Positions 44,985-57,910 of a stretch of DNA of 64,000 nucleotides are shown in pieces. Numbering within the stretch: the stretch's first letter is position 1; every line of letters begins with the position of its first letter. The notes beneath the pieces are model-generated. The model searched no databases. It was not told the DNA's origin and saw nothing but the letters and a program-made list of their open reading frames with translations. The stretch covers positions 163,565-227,564 of the forward strand of contig CALYLW010000965.1 of the NCBI GenBank assembly GCA_944989445.1, given 5' to 3'. The stretch is from Ampullaceana balthica. Lineage: Eukaryota; Mollusca; Gastropoda; Lymnaeidae. The position numbers and the translations under genes are program-made.

Positions 44985-45255
44985 TATCATTGGTGCCGTC
45001 CAAAAAGTACGTCACGCTCCAGGGGGGGAGGTTACGAAAGTGTGACAGTTTGTTACAGGGGCGAGGAGGGGTGTCAGGCCATGTGTGACGTAACGGTGTT
45101 TTATGTTAAATTTAAATTATTTTGTTATTACAAAATTTTTTTGAAAGCGTGACGTACTTTGGGGGGGGGTAAAATATTTGTGACAGTTTGTGACAGGGGT
45201 TGGGGGAGGTAAAAATGGTCTAAATTAGCGTGACGTTCTTTATGGTCTGCCCAAA
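44985..45255. mobile_element. MITE with AAGTACGTCACGC ends
   Basis: Left TGCCGTCCAAAAAGTACGTC and, inward from the right, GGCAGACCATAAAGAACGTC; internal inverted copies of GTGACAGTTTGTxACAGGGG (45038 and 45178) and GCGTGACGTACTTTGGGGG. About 270 bp, no ORF. Confidence 0.6.
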
Positions 45256-45772
45256 TGTACAAAAAATCACCGGTTTTCAAATGCACGGTCATCAGGCTAT
45301 CGACCAAAGAGGCACTCTAGAAGGAGCAGACCATGAATGCTCTTCAGGAAGTCTACTTTGTCAATTCTAGCTTATGAAAATTACACATTCAATTAATGCT
45401 TTATACTTATAATATTTGCTAAGCGATCGATGCCCGAGTGCAAAATATTGTGTGTCTACCAAAGGAGTCACTAGAACGAGGGTGGAAAGCTGAATACAGG
45501 AGTGATATTTAGCTACACTCAATGTATTGTTAGAACTAGCTGGGATTATAATCAAATTGAAGGACCTGATATCCGATGAATAGACCAGAAATCAAAAGAT
45601 ATGCGGTTGTGATAATTCATTTAATTTAAGAAAGATTTCGACAACCCCAATAGTTTTCTACAGTAGTGAGCTTTGGGTACATTTTATTGACATATAACTT
45701 TAAAAAAATTGCGTGGGCTTATTATTATTTTGATACTTCTTAAAAACTTTATTTCATGTTGGTTTATTTGAG
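45256..45772. other. Non-coding, nothing recognised
   Basis: No exon, terminus or repeat noticed. Confidence 0.4.
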
Positions 45773-45985
45773 CAGGTCTTTAGCGGTAGCGCGCTGGGCT
45801 GTCGTACCGAGAGTCATGGGTTCGAACCTCGGTACTGTCAAGTCCGCCAAGGCTGGGCATTGTGCTAGCCACACAATCCCTTGCTCGTAAGCCATGGCTC
45901 AAGAAAACTTGTGAAAGCTACTTCACTTGTTCCATATAGACCATCATGGTCTGAAAAAGGGGTCATATTTTTGTTTTACTTACGG
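45773..45985 (+). mobile_element. tRNA-derived SINE
   Basis: Pol III box A (TTAGCGGTAGCGCGCTGG, 45780) and box B (GGGTTCGAACCTCGG, 45819-45833) at tRNA spacing of about 40 bases. The rest, GTCCGCCAAGGCTGGGC, GAAAGCTACTTCACTTG and TAGACCATCATGGTC, is non-tRNA body. Unlike the SINE at 33285 it lacks the TATAGAAGGAGCGTC tail. Confidence 0.75.
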
Positions 45986-46150
45986 GGCTCTTGACTGACG
46001 ATTCTATAATAAAGATCCATGATTGCTTAAAACATTTCTAGTTATTTTTAAATAAACATGTCTGTAACCATTTTTCGTTTACTTACAAAACTGAATTTTT
46101 TAAACTTTTTCTTTTTTTCATTCACCTCAAATTATTAAAACGTGTCTGGT

Positions 46151-47323
<1,173 letters not shown>

Positions 47324-49060
47324 CTAATCACCAACGGGAGCGCAACGAGTTACATTAAACGTCGGCTCTTCAAAAAGAAGGAAAACTTCAGCTTTTTGTT
47401 GAGCTCTCGATGGGTCGTCGAAGGATCCACTTATGTGTCTTCGCTTCCTGCTCTTCTTCTTGGGTTTTTGCCAGTAGTTAAAAGGATGAGCTTGTTTTTG
47501 GTTTAGTGAAATCTCTTCCCAAACGACATCCAACTGGTTAGCATCATCATCGACAATCTCTCCCGTCAGCTTGAATTCATACAGTGTTTCATTCGTTAAG
47601 AATTCAACAAGGTTTTTAACATCAGGGTGATGAATTTTTAACTTGTTCCAAAGCCATGGTCTGCTGCTATACTCTAACCCAGCGTCGTTTTTCAGTGCTG
47701 TATAAAATGGTACATCCTTGCTTCCGAATTTGTAGTTGAAAGTTGGTCGTTCACCACTTCCTTGATGCAAATAATGATAATTGGTGTTAGGATTATTGCG
47801 ACCTCCTCCCCACCTTAAGAAGCCTTGCAGTTCGACTGAAAATTTCACTCGTATGGTAGCAACGTAGGGAATTCTGGTGCGTGTACGAAACAGCATGGTT
47901 TTCCATTTGGCGGCTGTGTAAGGTTTAATAGTTTTCTTTGTGTTGACCGTAAGCGTTTTCGTTTCTTGATGTCCGGTTTCGTTCGTAGTACTTCCTGATA
48001 CTTCATAGTTAAATTTGAGTCCAGCTGAGAAACTAACTGTTTCTTTAAGTTGAAAATTAAACGTAATGCTCACCTCCCCACCTTGCTTCCAAGAACTTGC
48101 TGCTATATGTTTTACATGCCTCACAATTGTTTCAGTCCTTTGTATACTCTTTTCAGCATCATTGGCATCATAATTATAAAATGTTCCCGAGGCGGTTTCC
48201 GTTGGGTTCATTTCTGTTACTATAGGATCGCCATATTGCATGTTTGCAATTGTTAACCCCCAATCGTTGTAAGCCATAGCAAGGCGTTGCGAATACTTGT
48301 ATCCTTGACAATCTCTAACTAGGTGAGATCGCCACGTGTCACCATCACGTAAGAAGTCTTCCCCAACGGACTCGGCTCTACATCCTGCACACCAGCCGTA
48401 ACCAAGATGATGTGCTAGGTAAGCAATGTTTGACATTGTTGCGTCCATGACAGCTAGTCTGACTTTAGATAGCTCATTCAGATTTTCCTGTTTTTCAAAC
48501 ATCTTGCAGCATTTCAGGGTATCCAGGCAGTATAAATTGTTACAGCGTCCTCGGTATATTCCGGTAACGAAGTAATCATCTTTGCACTTACAGAGACCCT
48601 TCTGTTCAAAACATTGACTGATGTCTTCGTTGTAGCAGTGCCCGTAATAATTAGGGTGATTTCTGGGTTTTGCACATCTACCACTTTCTATGTTTGAAAG
48701 AGAACCAGGGAACTTGTCACTTCTGATAAAACCTTGAAGGAAGTATCCGTCCGGACAGTACCCCCAGTTGTTATTGTCGTCTAAAGTTTCCTCCCAATCT
48801 GCGTAAAAAGTTTGAGTTTGTGACCCGTGCCATATTGCAGGGGGTGAGCAGCACTGGGCACGCTCTAGGTAGCGAATTCCGTCATGATCTTCATCCAGTC
48901 GGTCGTTTCTTTCCAGTCCCCGTAGATAAGTTTTTCCCGATGTGCAGTAAGATAAACCCTTTCTGTCGAAACTCCCGCTCCAATCTGCCATGTAGCAGCT
49001 GCATTTACCTCCAGCTGGTAAATACAGCAGCAACATTAAGAATAATGTTTCAAATTTCAT
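47324..49060 (-). CDS. Biomphalysin-like aerolysin-type pore-forming protein
   Basis: A single 578-codon frame with no intron in the CDS, the known arrangement of biomphalysin genes (about 570 residues). Residues 1-18 are a signal peptide (LFLMLLLYLPAGGKC region). Residues about 20-190 are a Cys-rich module with two repeats of ADW(S/E)xxxD then YC (first at CYMADWSGSFDRKGLSYC, second at FYADWEETLDDNNNWGYC) plus CKCKDDYFVTGIYRGRC. From about 200 on comes the elongated aerolysin lobe: GYGWCAGCRAESVGEDFLRD, then a Ser/Thr-alternating stretch with GGEVSITFNFQLKETVSF and AGLKFNYEVSG that would form the membrane hairpin. Glycosylation motifs NET and NVT occur. Near the C-terminus a basic run ends in RKRR (538-541), a possible furin site releasing a 37-residue tail, comparable to the aerolysin propeptide. 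In snails such proteins are secreted defence factors of haemocytes. The stop is TAG. Family membership is very likely; activity is inferred. Confidence 0.88.
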   Translation of the reverse strand: MKFETLFLMLLLYLPAGGKCSCYMADWSGSFDRKGLSYCTSGKTYLRGLERNDRLDEDHDGIRYLERAQCCSPPAIWHGSQTQTFYADWEETLDDNNNWGYCPDGYFLQGFIRSDKFPGSLSNIESGRCAKPRNHPNYYGHCYNEDISQCFEQKGLCKCKDDYFVTGIYRGRCNNLYCLDTLKCCKMFEKQENLNELSKVRLAVMDATMSNIAYLAHHLGYGWCAGCRAESVGEDFLRDGDTWRSHLVRDCQGYKYSQRLAMAYNDWGLTIANMQYGDPIVTEMNPTETASGTFYNYDANDAEKSIQRTETIVRHVKHIAASSWKQGGEVSITFNFQLKETVSFSAGLKFNYEVSGSTTNETGHQETKTLTVNTKKTIKPYTAAKWKTMLFRTRTRIPYVATIRVKFSVELQGFLRWGGGRNNPNTNYHYLHQGSGERPTFNYKFGSKDVPFYTALKNDAGLEYSSRPWLWNKLKIHHPDVKNLVEFLTNETLYEFKLTGEIVDDDANQLDVVWEEISLNQKQAHPFNYWQKPKKKSRKRRHISGSFDDPSRAQQKAEVFLLFEEPTFNVTRCAPVGD

Positions 49061-49105
49061 GTTGGCTGTCCTAGCAAGCCTGCAATAAAAATTTTATAAA
49101 AATTA
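49061..49105 (-). promoter_or_regulatory. Possible 5'-UTR splice acceptor of the biomphalysin-like gene
   Basis: On the minus strand TTTTTATTGCAG ends at 49080, 20 bases before the ATG. It is a good 3' splice site, so the transcript may have a non-coding first exon even though the CDS is uninterrupted. Confidence 0.35.
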
Positions 49106-49509
49106 TATTTTTATTTAAAAGACGATGCGAACATATTATTATTTGATTTTATTATCAATTTATTTTACGAAATATTTCAAAATAAACTGTACCTCTCCAA
49201 ATTTGAAAATCCTCGTGCAATTTGAAAATAAAGCTCATACTAAATTAAATTTAAGATTTTTTAAAATTGTAACTACTATAACCACAAATTCTTCTGCATA
49301 AGTAAATGTGAAATTGAAACATAGCAATGCTGATATTAAATTAAATGGAAAAAATGTAATTATCAAATATTTATTTATCAAATTTATTTATTATTTTGAA
49401 TACTTTTACATTTAATTCTAAATATAAAAAAAAACTTTCCGCAGACGTAAACAGTAAACGCTATTTCGTGAGGTGATATCAGAAATCCTTGCGTGTAACA
49501 GGGCATTGA

Positions 49510-49640
49510 TTTGCCTTATAAAACGAATCATTTCGAAGTATCAGTGCAAGACCAGGCAGGCTTTTTTGCAAGAGACAATACAGCCCAGCCCCAAACAGAC
49601 CACCCAGTTACTCATTATGGAGTCAAAAAGCATTTGTAAG
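49510..49640 (+). promoter_or_regulatory. Candidate core promoter and first exon (plus strand)
   Basis: TTATAAAA at 49516-49523 is followed 26 bases later by an initiator-like TCAGTG (A at 49543), then ATG at 49617 (MESKSI) and a GTAAGT donor at 49636. The spacing is right for a TATA promoter, but no downstream exon was found within the next several kilobases, so this is only a candidate. Confidence 0.2.
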
Positions 49641-52600
49641 TGCAATGGCTAAAGGAACTGAGAAGATGATGACTCAACCAAAACACACAGCAAACGATTA
49701 AGCGTGTCGATACAGCCCCGTAACAGCTAAACCGTCAAGGCTGGTATAAAGTACTGAGAATTGATCAGTTCAAAACTACTTGCACAGGCTGGTCACAAGG
49801 AGGATACCGTCTGTGAATATGCGTTATGAAGGAAAATACTTCATATCTATTAGTCGAATGATATGCAGTGAGATTTCAGATCCGACGTGTCTGGAAGAAC
49901 ACATGCATGGCCTTGCCAGTATTGTGAGGCTTGCCAGTAAGTATCAAACGATTTATAAGAATATGCCAGCTGGATAGTGTCAAAAAGAGCCTCAACCCTC
50001 AAAAATGCAAGAAGAAATATTTAATCCAAAGTTTTGTGCGACGAAAAAACGCAGTAATTACGTCAAATTAGGTATTTGATGCAAAACAAGCTGGGTGTAG
50101 AAAAAACATTGATAAAGTAAATCTAGAACATTTAGTAACATTCCAACAAGCGTTTGGCGCTAAAGCCGTCTTTTGGTCATAGACTTGAATTTTATCTATT
50201 TTCTTTTTTTTTATTAAACGACAGAAACAAAGAGTTCATAAAGATTGAATTTAAAAAATAACAGCTTCTTCAACTTTTCGTCGCAATTAATTCTTAATAC
50301 ATGGGGACAATTAGCAGCGATAAAATAAAAAGGGGTCATATAAAAGAATAACGATGTCATGGAAAATAGACATTAAAACAGATTCAGAAAAATGTACCTA
50401 TTAGAAAGCAAAACATTATTTGACAATGCTTATTAATTTATTAATGTATGCCCTTAATGAGATACTCACGACATGACTCCCAAATGCTTGCTCTTCGTCA
50501 GTTTAAAAAAAATATGTTAATTTTCAATTTGTTTTTAGTCATTTTATAAAGCTTTAGATTACGGACATAATCTAAAGTCCTCCATAAATATCTTACCAAG
50601 AAAGTACTTTTATTGACGTAGATCACAAAAACAATCTATTTTTAGATCAAGCTCTTGAAAGCGAACCGGAGATTTCGTCTTACATAGCACTCACTCACCG
50701 AGCATACTACTCACCATAAAATAAATATGCCTTTTTAAAGATATGACGACTAATCTTTATTTTAATGATGTAAATTTAAAAACTCATTGTTATAATATAT
50801 TTTTTGGTGCGTGTGTGTTTGTGTGTTTATGTGTTTGAAGACCATTTCTCGGTTTGCTTAATATCTTATTTTTTACTTAACGATTTACGTGAACCATTTT
50901 ATTACCAGTGTAAAAATTATCATAGCGTATTTTTATAAGAGGATACATTTATGTTGAAATGTTCCCGGTACAGATAAGACAACAGAGGCAAATCCTGTAC
51001 CCCCACCCCCCACGACATTTTCCACTTAAAGAATCGCGAGCTGCAAGAAATTCCCAGAAACCTTTGTTTTTTAATCGACCCATCCCGTCTATACGATGTA
51101 ATATCTTACTTTCTTTTTTTTAATGGAAGCAGTCAATGGTAGACATAGCAAAGACATTTTTTTTTCTCCATAATTACAATTTGTGTGATAAAAAGTTCTA
51201 GAATAATTTACCTATCACACAAAAATTGTCAAAACCTGCTCCTACAGGTCGTCCAGCAGAAGAGAGAATCATTCTTAAGGAGGTTGCAGGGGGAGTCCGT
51301 CCGTGGACACAGAAACAAAAACAAAACAAAGAAAAACCTTACTTATTGCTTAGAAGTAAAACAATTCTTGTTTCATCCTCCTAGTGTACCACAAAGATCC
51401 ATTACGTGGAACTATACTGATGATTCGCGGACTGTAAAGAAATAGTTACTTTGCTTTTGAAAAAAAACCATTACATTTGTTTAAAAAAGCTCTTAGTAAT
51501 GGTTAAGTTTAATGATAAATTTACTGTTATGAAAACTGATTTTAAATCAAATTTTAAAAAAACAGGCATTATGCTGCAGTAATTTGAGTTTATTTAATCA
51601 ATTATTAACCTTTACTTTTAGTAACGATTACATTTTATATTAACGATTAACAGGCTTACTTATTTTATTGCGCATATTTAGAGCTGCTCGGTAGTTGTTC
51701 AACTACAAAATTACTCTTAAAAATTGTGGTATTTTATCGTAGTTTGCTACTTGCTGATATTAAAGCAGTGCTATTATGTGAAATAAAGCACAAATGTCAC
51801 GTATACAATTATGAAACTACCGGCATTTATTTAATCATTAAAATGGATAATTGTGTACAAGTTGAATAATAAAATTAAAATAATAGTTGCTCATTGCTTA
51901 GGCAGCACCAACTACGAAGTGCTCTTAATATTAAAACTCTTTTTATTACAATATTACGAAAAAAAAATTAACGGGAATAGGATTGGAAAAAAAATCATCA
52001 CGTCAAGTAAACCATATTTTAAATATTAATTTGCTGGCATGTAAACTGATAAAAATGAAAATGTTTTCTGAAATTTATTGCCGAAGCTTACTTACCCTTG
52101 TCCACTAAATCAGAGAATTCAAAACGTAGTGTAAACATATTTTTACAATTGTTCTTTTAAAATAATATATTTAACAAAGATTAATTTTTTTTAAATAATT
52201 TTTATTTTTATTTGTTAGCACTCTAAATGATTTTAATAACTTGTAAGAGCTTTCCACAGTCTCGCACAATATTTTTTTCTCCTTTTAATTAAATGAGAAA
52301 TCTGTATACTTTTTATTTTAAGAAATTATTAAAATTTTGTGTGAATTTACTTTTTAAAAGTATTTTTGCTTAAATTTGTAATTTGTAATGAAGTTATGAA
52401 TTTGAAGAAGTGGAAATATATCAAGATAACACATCAAAAAATTATTGAGAATTTTTGTTTACTAAGAGGGCGTAGTTTTTGTATCAAACTGATTGATATT
52501 TACCAAGAGTACAGAAAATTGCATGTCACACAATGACGCTTTGTCTGTATCAATCGTAATTATGATAGTTTTGTTACGAATTAGAACTGAATTGATATTA

Positions 52601-53159
52601 AAATTACCCTAAGACGATAATGATTTCTGTGCCTAATTCATTAAAAAAAACAAGACATATTTTACATACAAATCTAGGCCAAATATATTTATGCTTCAAT
52701 ATGAAGCCGCTACATACACATTTGAAACCAGGCAATTGACCAACGGCAAGATGTGTGGCATGGCCAAACTTTAAGCCCAGATCATTGCAACAAGCAGAAC
52801 TATCATTAAGAGAGGTAAGGCGAGTTGGATCCTATGATCTTGTATGTGCGTGGGTGAGGGGGGAGGAGGATTAGTGGTGTGGGGAGTCCATTGCCAGGTA
52901 GTTGATTCGAGTGTAATCAAAGGTAAATTAAGTAAAATAAAATCGCTTGCAAAGATTAAAGTACAGCAAACGTCAGTGATTTTATCTCTTACATTCTGCA
53001 TCATTGGAGTATATTAAATAATGCGTGCATTTTACTAACTACCCATTCTACGGTTTAAGGTTAAAAGGGTTGGGGACCACTGCCCTAGGGGCCAGACAGC
53101 TGAGGGTATCTTTCGTGAAGCCCCATGAAGAGCGCAGGCTCGGGACTGCTGACTTTCTT
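49641..53159. other. Long non-coding stretch
   Basis: AT-rich with homopolymer runs. Open frames at 51185-51445 (plus) and 52771-53004 (minus) show no family motif. No transposon ends recognised. A C-rich patch lies at 50998-51012. Confidence 0.35.
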
Positions 53160-53640
53160 TCAAATGTAGGATTACAGCAGGGGTGGGGAAAAGGGAAAAC
53201 GGCGATATGGGCTAGAAGGCTTGACAGTAAAGAGAGGCGTTGTCTGGTGCTTCACATCAAAGGAAACCAACTTGCTTTGACATCCCGACACACGCCCGTG
53301 AGAAGAGACACATTCCCTCTCATCCTCAACTTCACCCCCTCAACAGTGGGATGGGGAAAGTAACATTTTTCTTTTTTAAAAAGTCACAGCATGCCTTTGA
53401 AAATTCACAGGGCCCCGAAAAAAATGGAGTTACCGAGTTTGCCAGTTAGTGAAAATGGCGAAAATAGGCGCAGAAAATCAAGGACAATGTTGATATTGAG
53501 AGGGGGTGGGGGAAACAGTGATACTGGCTAGAAGGCTTGAAAGTAAAGAGAGACTGCGACTTGCTTTGACATCCCGTGAGAGTAGACACCTTCCTACCCC
53601 ACTTTACCCCCTAAAAACATCAATATTCAATGATTGTACA
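53160..53640. repeat. Two direct copies of a Tigger-MITE arm
   Basis: 53160-53400 and 53440-53630 both match the arms of the element at 35562-36653 (CTAGAAGGCTTGACAGTAAA, GAGAAGAGACACATTCCCTC, ATCAAGGACAATGTTGATAT). No CAGTC tip with TA is present, so they are fragments in tandem. Confidence 0.65.
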
Positions 53641-54030
53641 TTCAGAAATCAACTATGACCCGCTCGAAAGCCGACCCCCCCCCTTCCCACATCTTCCCCT
53701 AAATTTTGTCCCCAAAAAAGTCAGCTTTAGAACGAGTATATACGGTGTATCATGTTAATGCATGATACAAAAATCTTGTGAAAAAAAATAGTACGATAAA
53801 TTTGATTTCATTTAATTTACCAGCAATAGTACATTTTTTGAAATAATCTATCAAAATGTGCAAATTAAGTTGTTATGAATAAAAAATGTGTTTTATTATA
53901 ATGTAATTAATCATATAATTTCGGAACTTGAATAAAATGATATTTTTAAAGTCAATTATTTTTTTATTCTCAGTAAATGACAAAAATTACAAGTTACACA
54001 TCGCAACTATACAATTTTTATAACTATGTA
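53641..54030. other. AT-rich non-coding
   Basis: No feature recognised. Confidence 0.4.
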
Positions 54031-54867
54031 TAGTAGTGATGTTGAACTCCGGCCCGAGGGCCAAACACATTTTAAATACTTACATTTTAACTTTGCCGCC
54101 GCCTAATCTTAAATTATTATTTAACTGACGCATTATTTCTGTAACATTATATTAATTTTTGTTCTGTTTTTGAATACGTCAAGAGATGTAAAAAATTGAT
54201 TGCGTTAAATTGTTTACCAATTACTTGACCTTTACAGTCTTAAGGATCAAATAAAAGGAAAAGATATCCATTTGCTTATTCTGTCTGCTGTCAATAAAAT
54301 TAAATTAGCATGAAAAAAATCTCTACGATTATTAATGATGATGCCCCTGCAGTGAAAAGAGTGGCACAGCTTTCAAACATCACTTTACATTTCTCAAGTA
54401 CTTGTCTATGCCATACATCTGAGCTGTGATCTTGTCATTAAACCAGTGATAAAAGCACTAAATTCTATTCTTTCTAAAGCCAGTTTTACCGCCAGTTTCA
54501 GCAGTTTCTTCTAGACATAACACGGAGTTGTTAAGTAAAGCAATATGTAAGATCGCTCAGTTGGGGAAAAGAACTTCTGTTGTGACCTTTTACATAGCCT
54601 ACTGTCTGAAATACAGCTAATACCAAACATTTATCCTACCTACAGGAAATCATGAACGTTTTCCAGAAAAAAAAACAACTCATGAGCAAAGGCAGAGATA
54701 TTTTTCATATCCCTGGCTGATGAATTTCAAAGACGCTTTCAGAGCTTTGCGACAATTTAAAGGAAAATCATTTTTTTCTTACCCTTTCTCTGTTGACCTG
54801 ATGAGGCTCCAGGCCACTGGCAACTGGAACTCCTCTAGTTGCAAAGTGATGCTGAATATCACATCAA
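54031..54867 (+). mobile_element. hAT remnant, GTF2IRD2/ZBED-like transposase, interrupted
   Basis: The left edge GATGTTGAACTCCGGCCCGAGGGCC resembles hAT tips of the type CAGTGGxGGCCAACTCCGGCC. From about 54690 the frame reads RYFSYPWLMNFKDAFRALRQF and FFSYPFSVDL, the pattern of GTF2IRD2-like hAT transposases. The frame runs into the hAT inserted at 54876 and seems to resume after it (KAFSI near 57150). Many stops. Confidence 0.5.
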
Positions 54868-54875
54868 GACAGCAA

Positions 54876-57140
54876 TAGGCCTGTCAACGGGTATCCGGGA
54901 CCCGGGTACCCGTTGCCGTGTGATTACCCGGGTTGTAAAATTCCGCCCGGGTACCCGTGAAAATGTGGCTTCAATGTCTATATTAACCGTAGGCCAAACT
55001 TCGGCTCCCATGCGGCTTTTTTGTGTTTACATTGTGGCTCACGAAACAATTTATCAAATTATAATTTTTGTTTCAAATATATGCTGTGAAGTACATCTAA
55101 GGAGAAATATCTGTCAATGGGAAGTATCTGTCAACGGGAAATAAAATACGGTCCCAACAAACTGCAATGTATTATGATATATCTTTTTTTCTCTCAACGT
55201 GAAACAGAAATCGCACAAGATAAATAGGGTTGGTCATTTCTAAGACCGGAAAACGTCATAGCTCAAAGAGTAATGTTCTATCTTTAGATTACATTTTAGC
55301 GGAACAATGTTTTACAGCGTAAATGAAGTCGAATCACAATGTTCTTAAAATTGTTAGCATAATAAAATTACGAAACTGTTTTTCCATTTTCAAGTCCAAT
55401 TTGCTGTCTAAAATTAACTAAGAATTAACAAATATCTAACAAAATACATCCTTCTCCATATACCTATGTGTACACATTGACTCGTATCTTTTATTAAATT
55501 TTTATGAAATCTTTCCTTAAAAAAGATAAATATAGCCCCAATATTTCTATTAATAGCTCTCCGCCATATTATGACAAGGCCTATAAACAAAAAAAATTAA
55601 AAAATGTGTGCTTTAAAGGAATCATATAAAGAAGACAAAAGTCCTCTACAAAAAAAAGATGGACTGCTTAGAGATGAAAGACGCTGTGTTTGTAAATTTA
55701 AAAAAACACACCCTTACTTTGACATTAACTTTGCTTTGGAAATACGCCGATTGATACTAGCTAATGTGTTTATCTACCCCCTCTCCTCCCTTCACTCATA
55801 TAACCCACACCCCTTGCATTCGCTTGTACTTCTTGTGTTCATTAACACGTGGTGACCTAGAAAAACTGATGTTAATAATGCGTACAAGGTTGTCAGTATT
55901 TAAATTTAATAAATTAGTTACTAACAGTGTAAGATGGGCAAGCCGTCGGCTGTCAGGATGGACTGCACAGAGATGAAAGATTCCGTGTTTGTTTTTTTTT
56001 CTTCATAAAAATAGCCTTGCTTTGACACTAACTTTGCTTTGAAATTGCCGACAGTGGGTCTGCGATTGATACTATCTAATGTCGTTTTTCTACTCCCCCC
56101 ACCTCCTCTCTTCACTTCTATAACCCAGTGCTTCTCAAAATTTTGTATTACGGACCGGCATGATTTTTTCCCGGTAACTGGTGCACTATTTACTGTGTAC
56201 TTACATGGTAGCGGCATGTATTTTATTTCGTTTTATTTTATTTGCTTTTATTTCTTTCATTTATATGCTTATTGTCAAAAATGACAAATTCTATAGGGTT
56301 AGTATCATTGGTAGCAATTGAAGGATTATAATTATATTTTTCTCTCCTTTCTTAATAACTTCCGCGGACCCCCACTTTGAGAAGCACTGCTATATCCCAC
56401 AACCCTTGCATTCACGTGTGTTTCTTGCGTTTATTAACACGTGTTTGCCTTGCCCAAAAATTGATATTAATAATACACCCAAAATTAACAAGATGTGTAA
56501 GACGTCGTGTAGAATCAGGCCAATCAAGTTGACAGCGACACGGCCAAAATGCAACCATTGGAATGAAATTGTGTCTGCGAAGGGTGGCAACCCAACGCGA
56601 TAAAACGCCATTTGAACGCTATTCATAAATTGATACTTATATTTAAAAAGCGCCGATCAACCCAATATCAGCAATTTTTAGGTGTCAACAAAAGCAGTAC
56701 CACTAACCAAAGCACAATCACTTTAGATTTACCGCAATATTGCGTCCTTCATCGCCCGTAGCATCGACGCCAAGTGGATATTAACATTCAAGGTATGACA
56801 TTGAACGTTACGTCATTGTCGTTGACATTTTGTTGCATGTTCAGTTTACTGTAGTTTATGAGTATGACGAATGCATTAATAGCGGGATTTGAATAAAAGC
56901 TTTTAGTGCATTATAGTTAATTGCAGTGCATTAGTAATAGTATGTTACTGGAAGCAAGCCGTTGGCTACTACTACTGTGTGAGTGTTAAATGAGGTGCAT
57001 GGATGGTGGCTAGGTTGTATTGACTGTATGGCGGTTATGACGGGGAAAATTATGCGACGCTTAGAACGGGTAACCCGGGTACCCGTTCGAAATTTTCATG
57101 GGTACCCGGGCAGCTTTTTTCAATAAAACTGACAGCCCTA
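54876..57140. mobile_element. 2.27-kb non-autonomous hAT with GGGTACCCG subterminal motifs
   Basis: Ends TAGGCCTGTCAACGGGTA and, inward from the right, TAGGGCTGTCAGTTTTATTG. Target duplications GACAGCAA (54868-54875) and GACTGCAA (57141-57148) match at 7 of 8. CGGGTACCCG palindromic words recur four or more times near both ends (54890-54960, 57065-57110). The interior is a large imperfect tandem duplication (about 55600-55930 and 55955-56560) with no transposase. Confidence 0.8.
56126..56389. mobile_element. 264-bp hAT MITE inside the duplicated interior
   Basis: Tips CAGTGCTTCTCAAA and TTTGAGAAGCACTG are perfect inverted repeats of 14 bp. Target duplications CTATAACC (56118-56125) and CTATATCC (56390-56397) differ at one base. 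Removing it rejoins the second tandem unit of the host hAT. Confidence 0.85.
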
Positions 57141-57189
57141 GACTGCAAAAGCTTTTTCTATTTGACTTTTACCGCTAGCCATTCGTCAG

Positions 57190-57910
57190 ATCAGCTCAAT
57201 CCGTCATTACTTAACAGTTAGTGCAACAAAAACTCTAGTCTGTGCTCTTGTACTAGCTCGTATGGATTACTGCAATTCTCCTCTGTCAGGTGCGCCAAAA
57301 CAATGCATTGAAAAACTACAGAAAGTTCAAAATTCAGCTGCCAGACTGGTGCTCAAGGCAAAAAAACATGACCATGTTACTCCACTTCTTCGCTCACTTC
57401 ATTGGCTGCCTATACAACCCCGTATTGATTACAAACTGGCCGTTCTCTGTCACAACTTCTTTTCGGACTCATGCCCATCGTATCTTACTGAACTTTGTGT
57501 CGGTCTACTCACCCACTCGCCAGCTACGATCTTCTGCAGACACACGCGTTCTCTCTGTTCCTACGACACGCACCAAAACATTTGGTGAAAGGTCGTTCTC
57601 TTTTTGTGCAGCCAAACAATGGAATTCTCTACCATTACACTTACGTAGTATTCAAACAACCAAGTCCTTCAAGACTGCATTAAGACACATCTTTTCAAAA
57701 TTTATTTTCAAAATTATTGAAACAACATTTCTTGTAAATGATTAACGTAGCTTATGTATAATGTACTGTAATTTTTGTGTTTGTTATGATATGAAAGTTA
57801 ATTTAATACTTATAGGTATGTTATTTCTTTCATGTAAAGCGCTGTGAGCCCAGTTCCTTACTGGGATACAGCGCTATATAAATAATCAATCTATTTTTTA
57901 TTATTATTAT
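57190..57910 (+). mobile_element. 5'-truncated CR1/L2-like LINE
   Basis: Overlapping frames encode the C-terminus of a LINE reverse transcriptase: LVLARMDYCNSPLSGAPKQC, VQNSAARLVLKAKKHDHVTP, LRSLHWLPIQPRIDYKLAVL, then after frame changes GERSFSFCAAKQWNSLPLHL and SFKTALRHIFSK. The 3' tail GCGCTGTGAGCCCAGTTCC, GCGCTATATAAAT ends in ATTATT repeats. At least one frameshift makes it inactive. Confidence 0.8.

Noticed and set aside
48050..49074. Plus-strand frames within 47324-49060
   Set aside because: Shadows of the pore-forming-protein gene on the minus strand.
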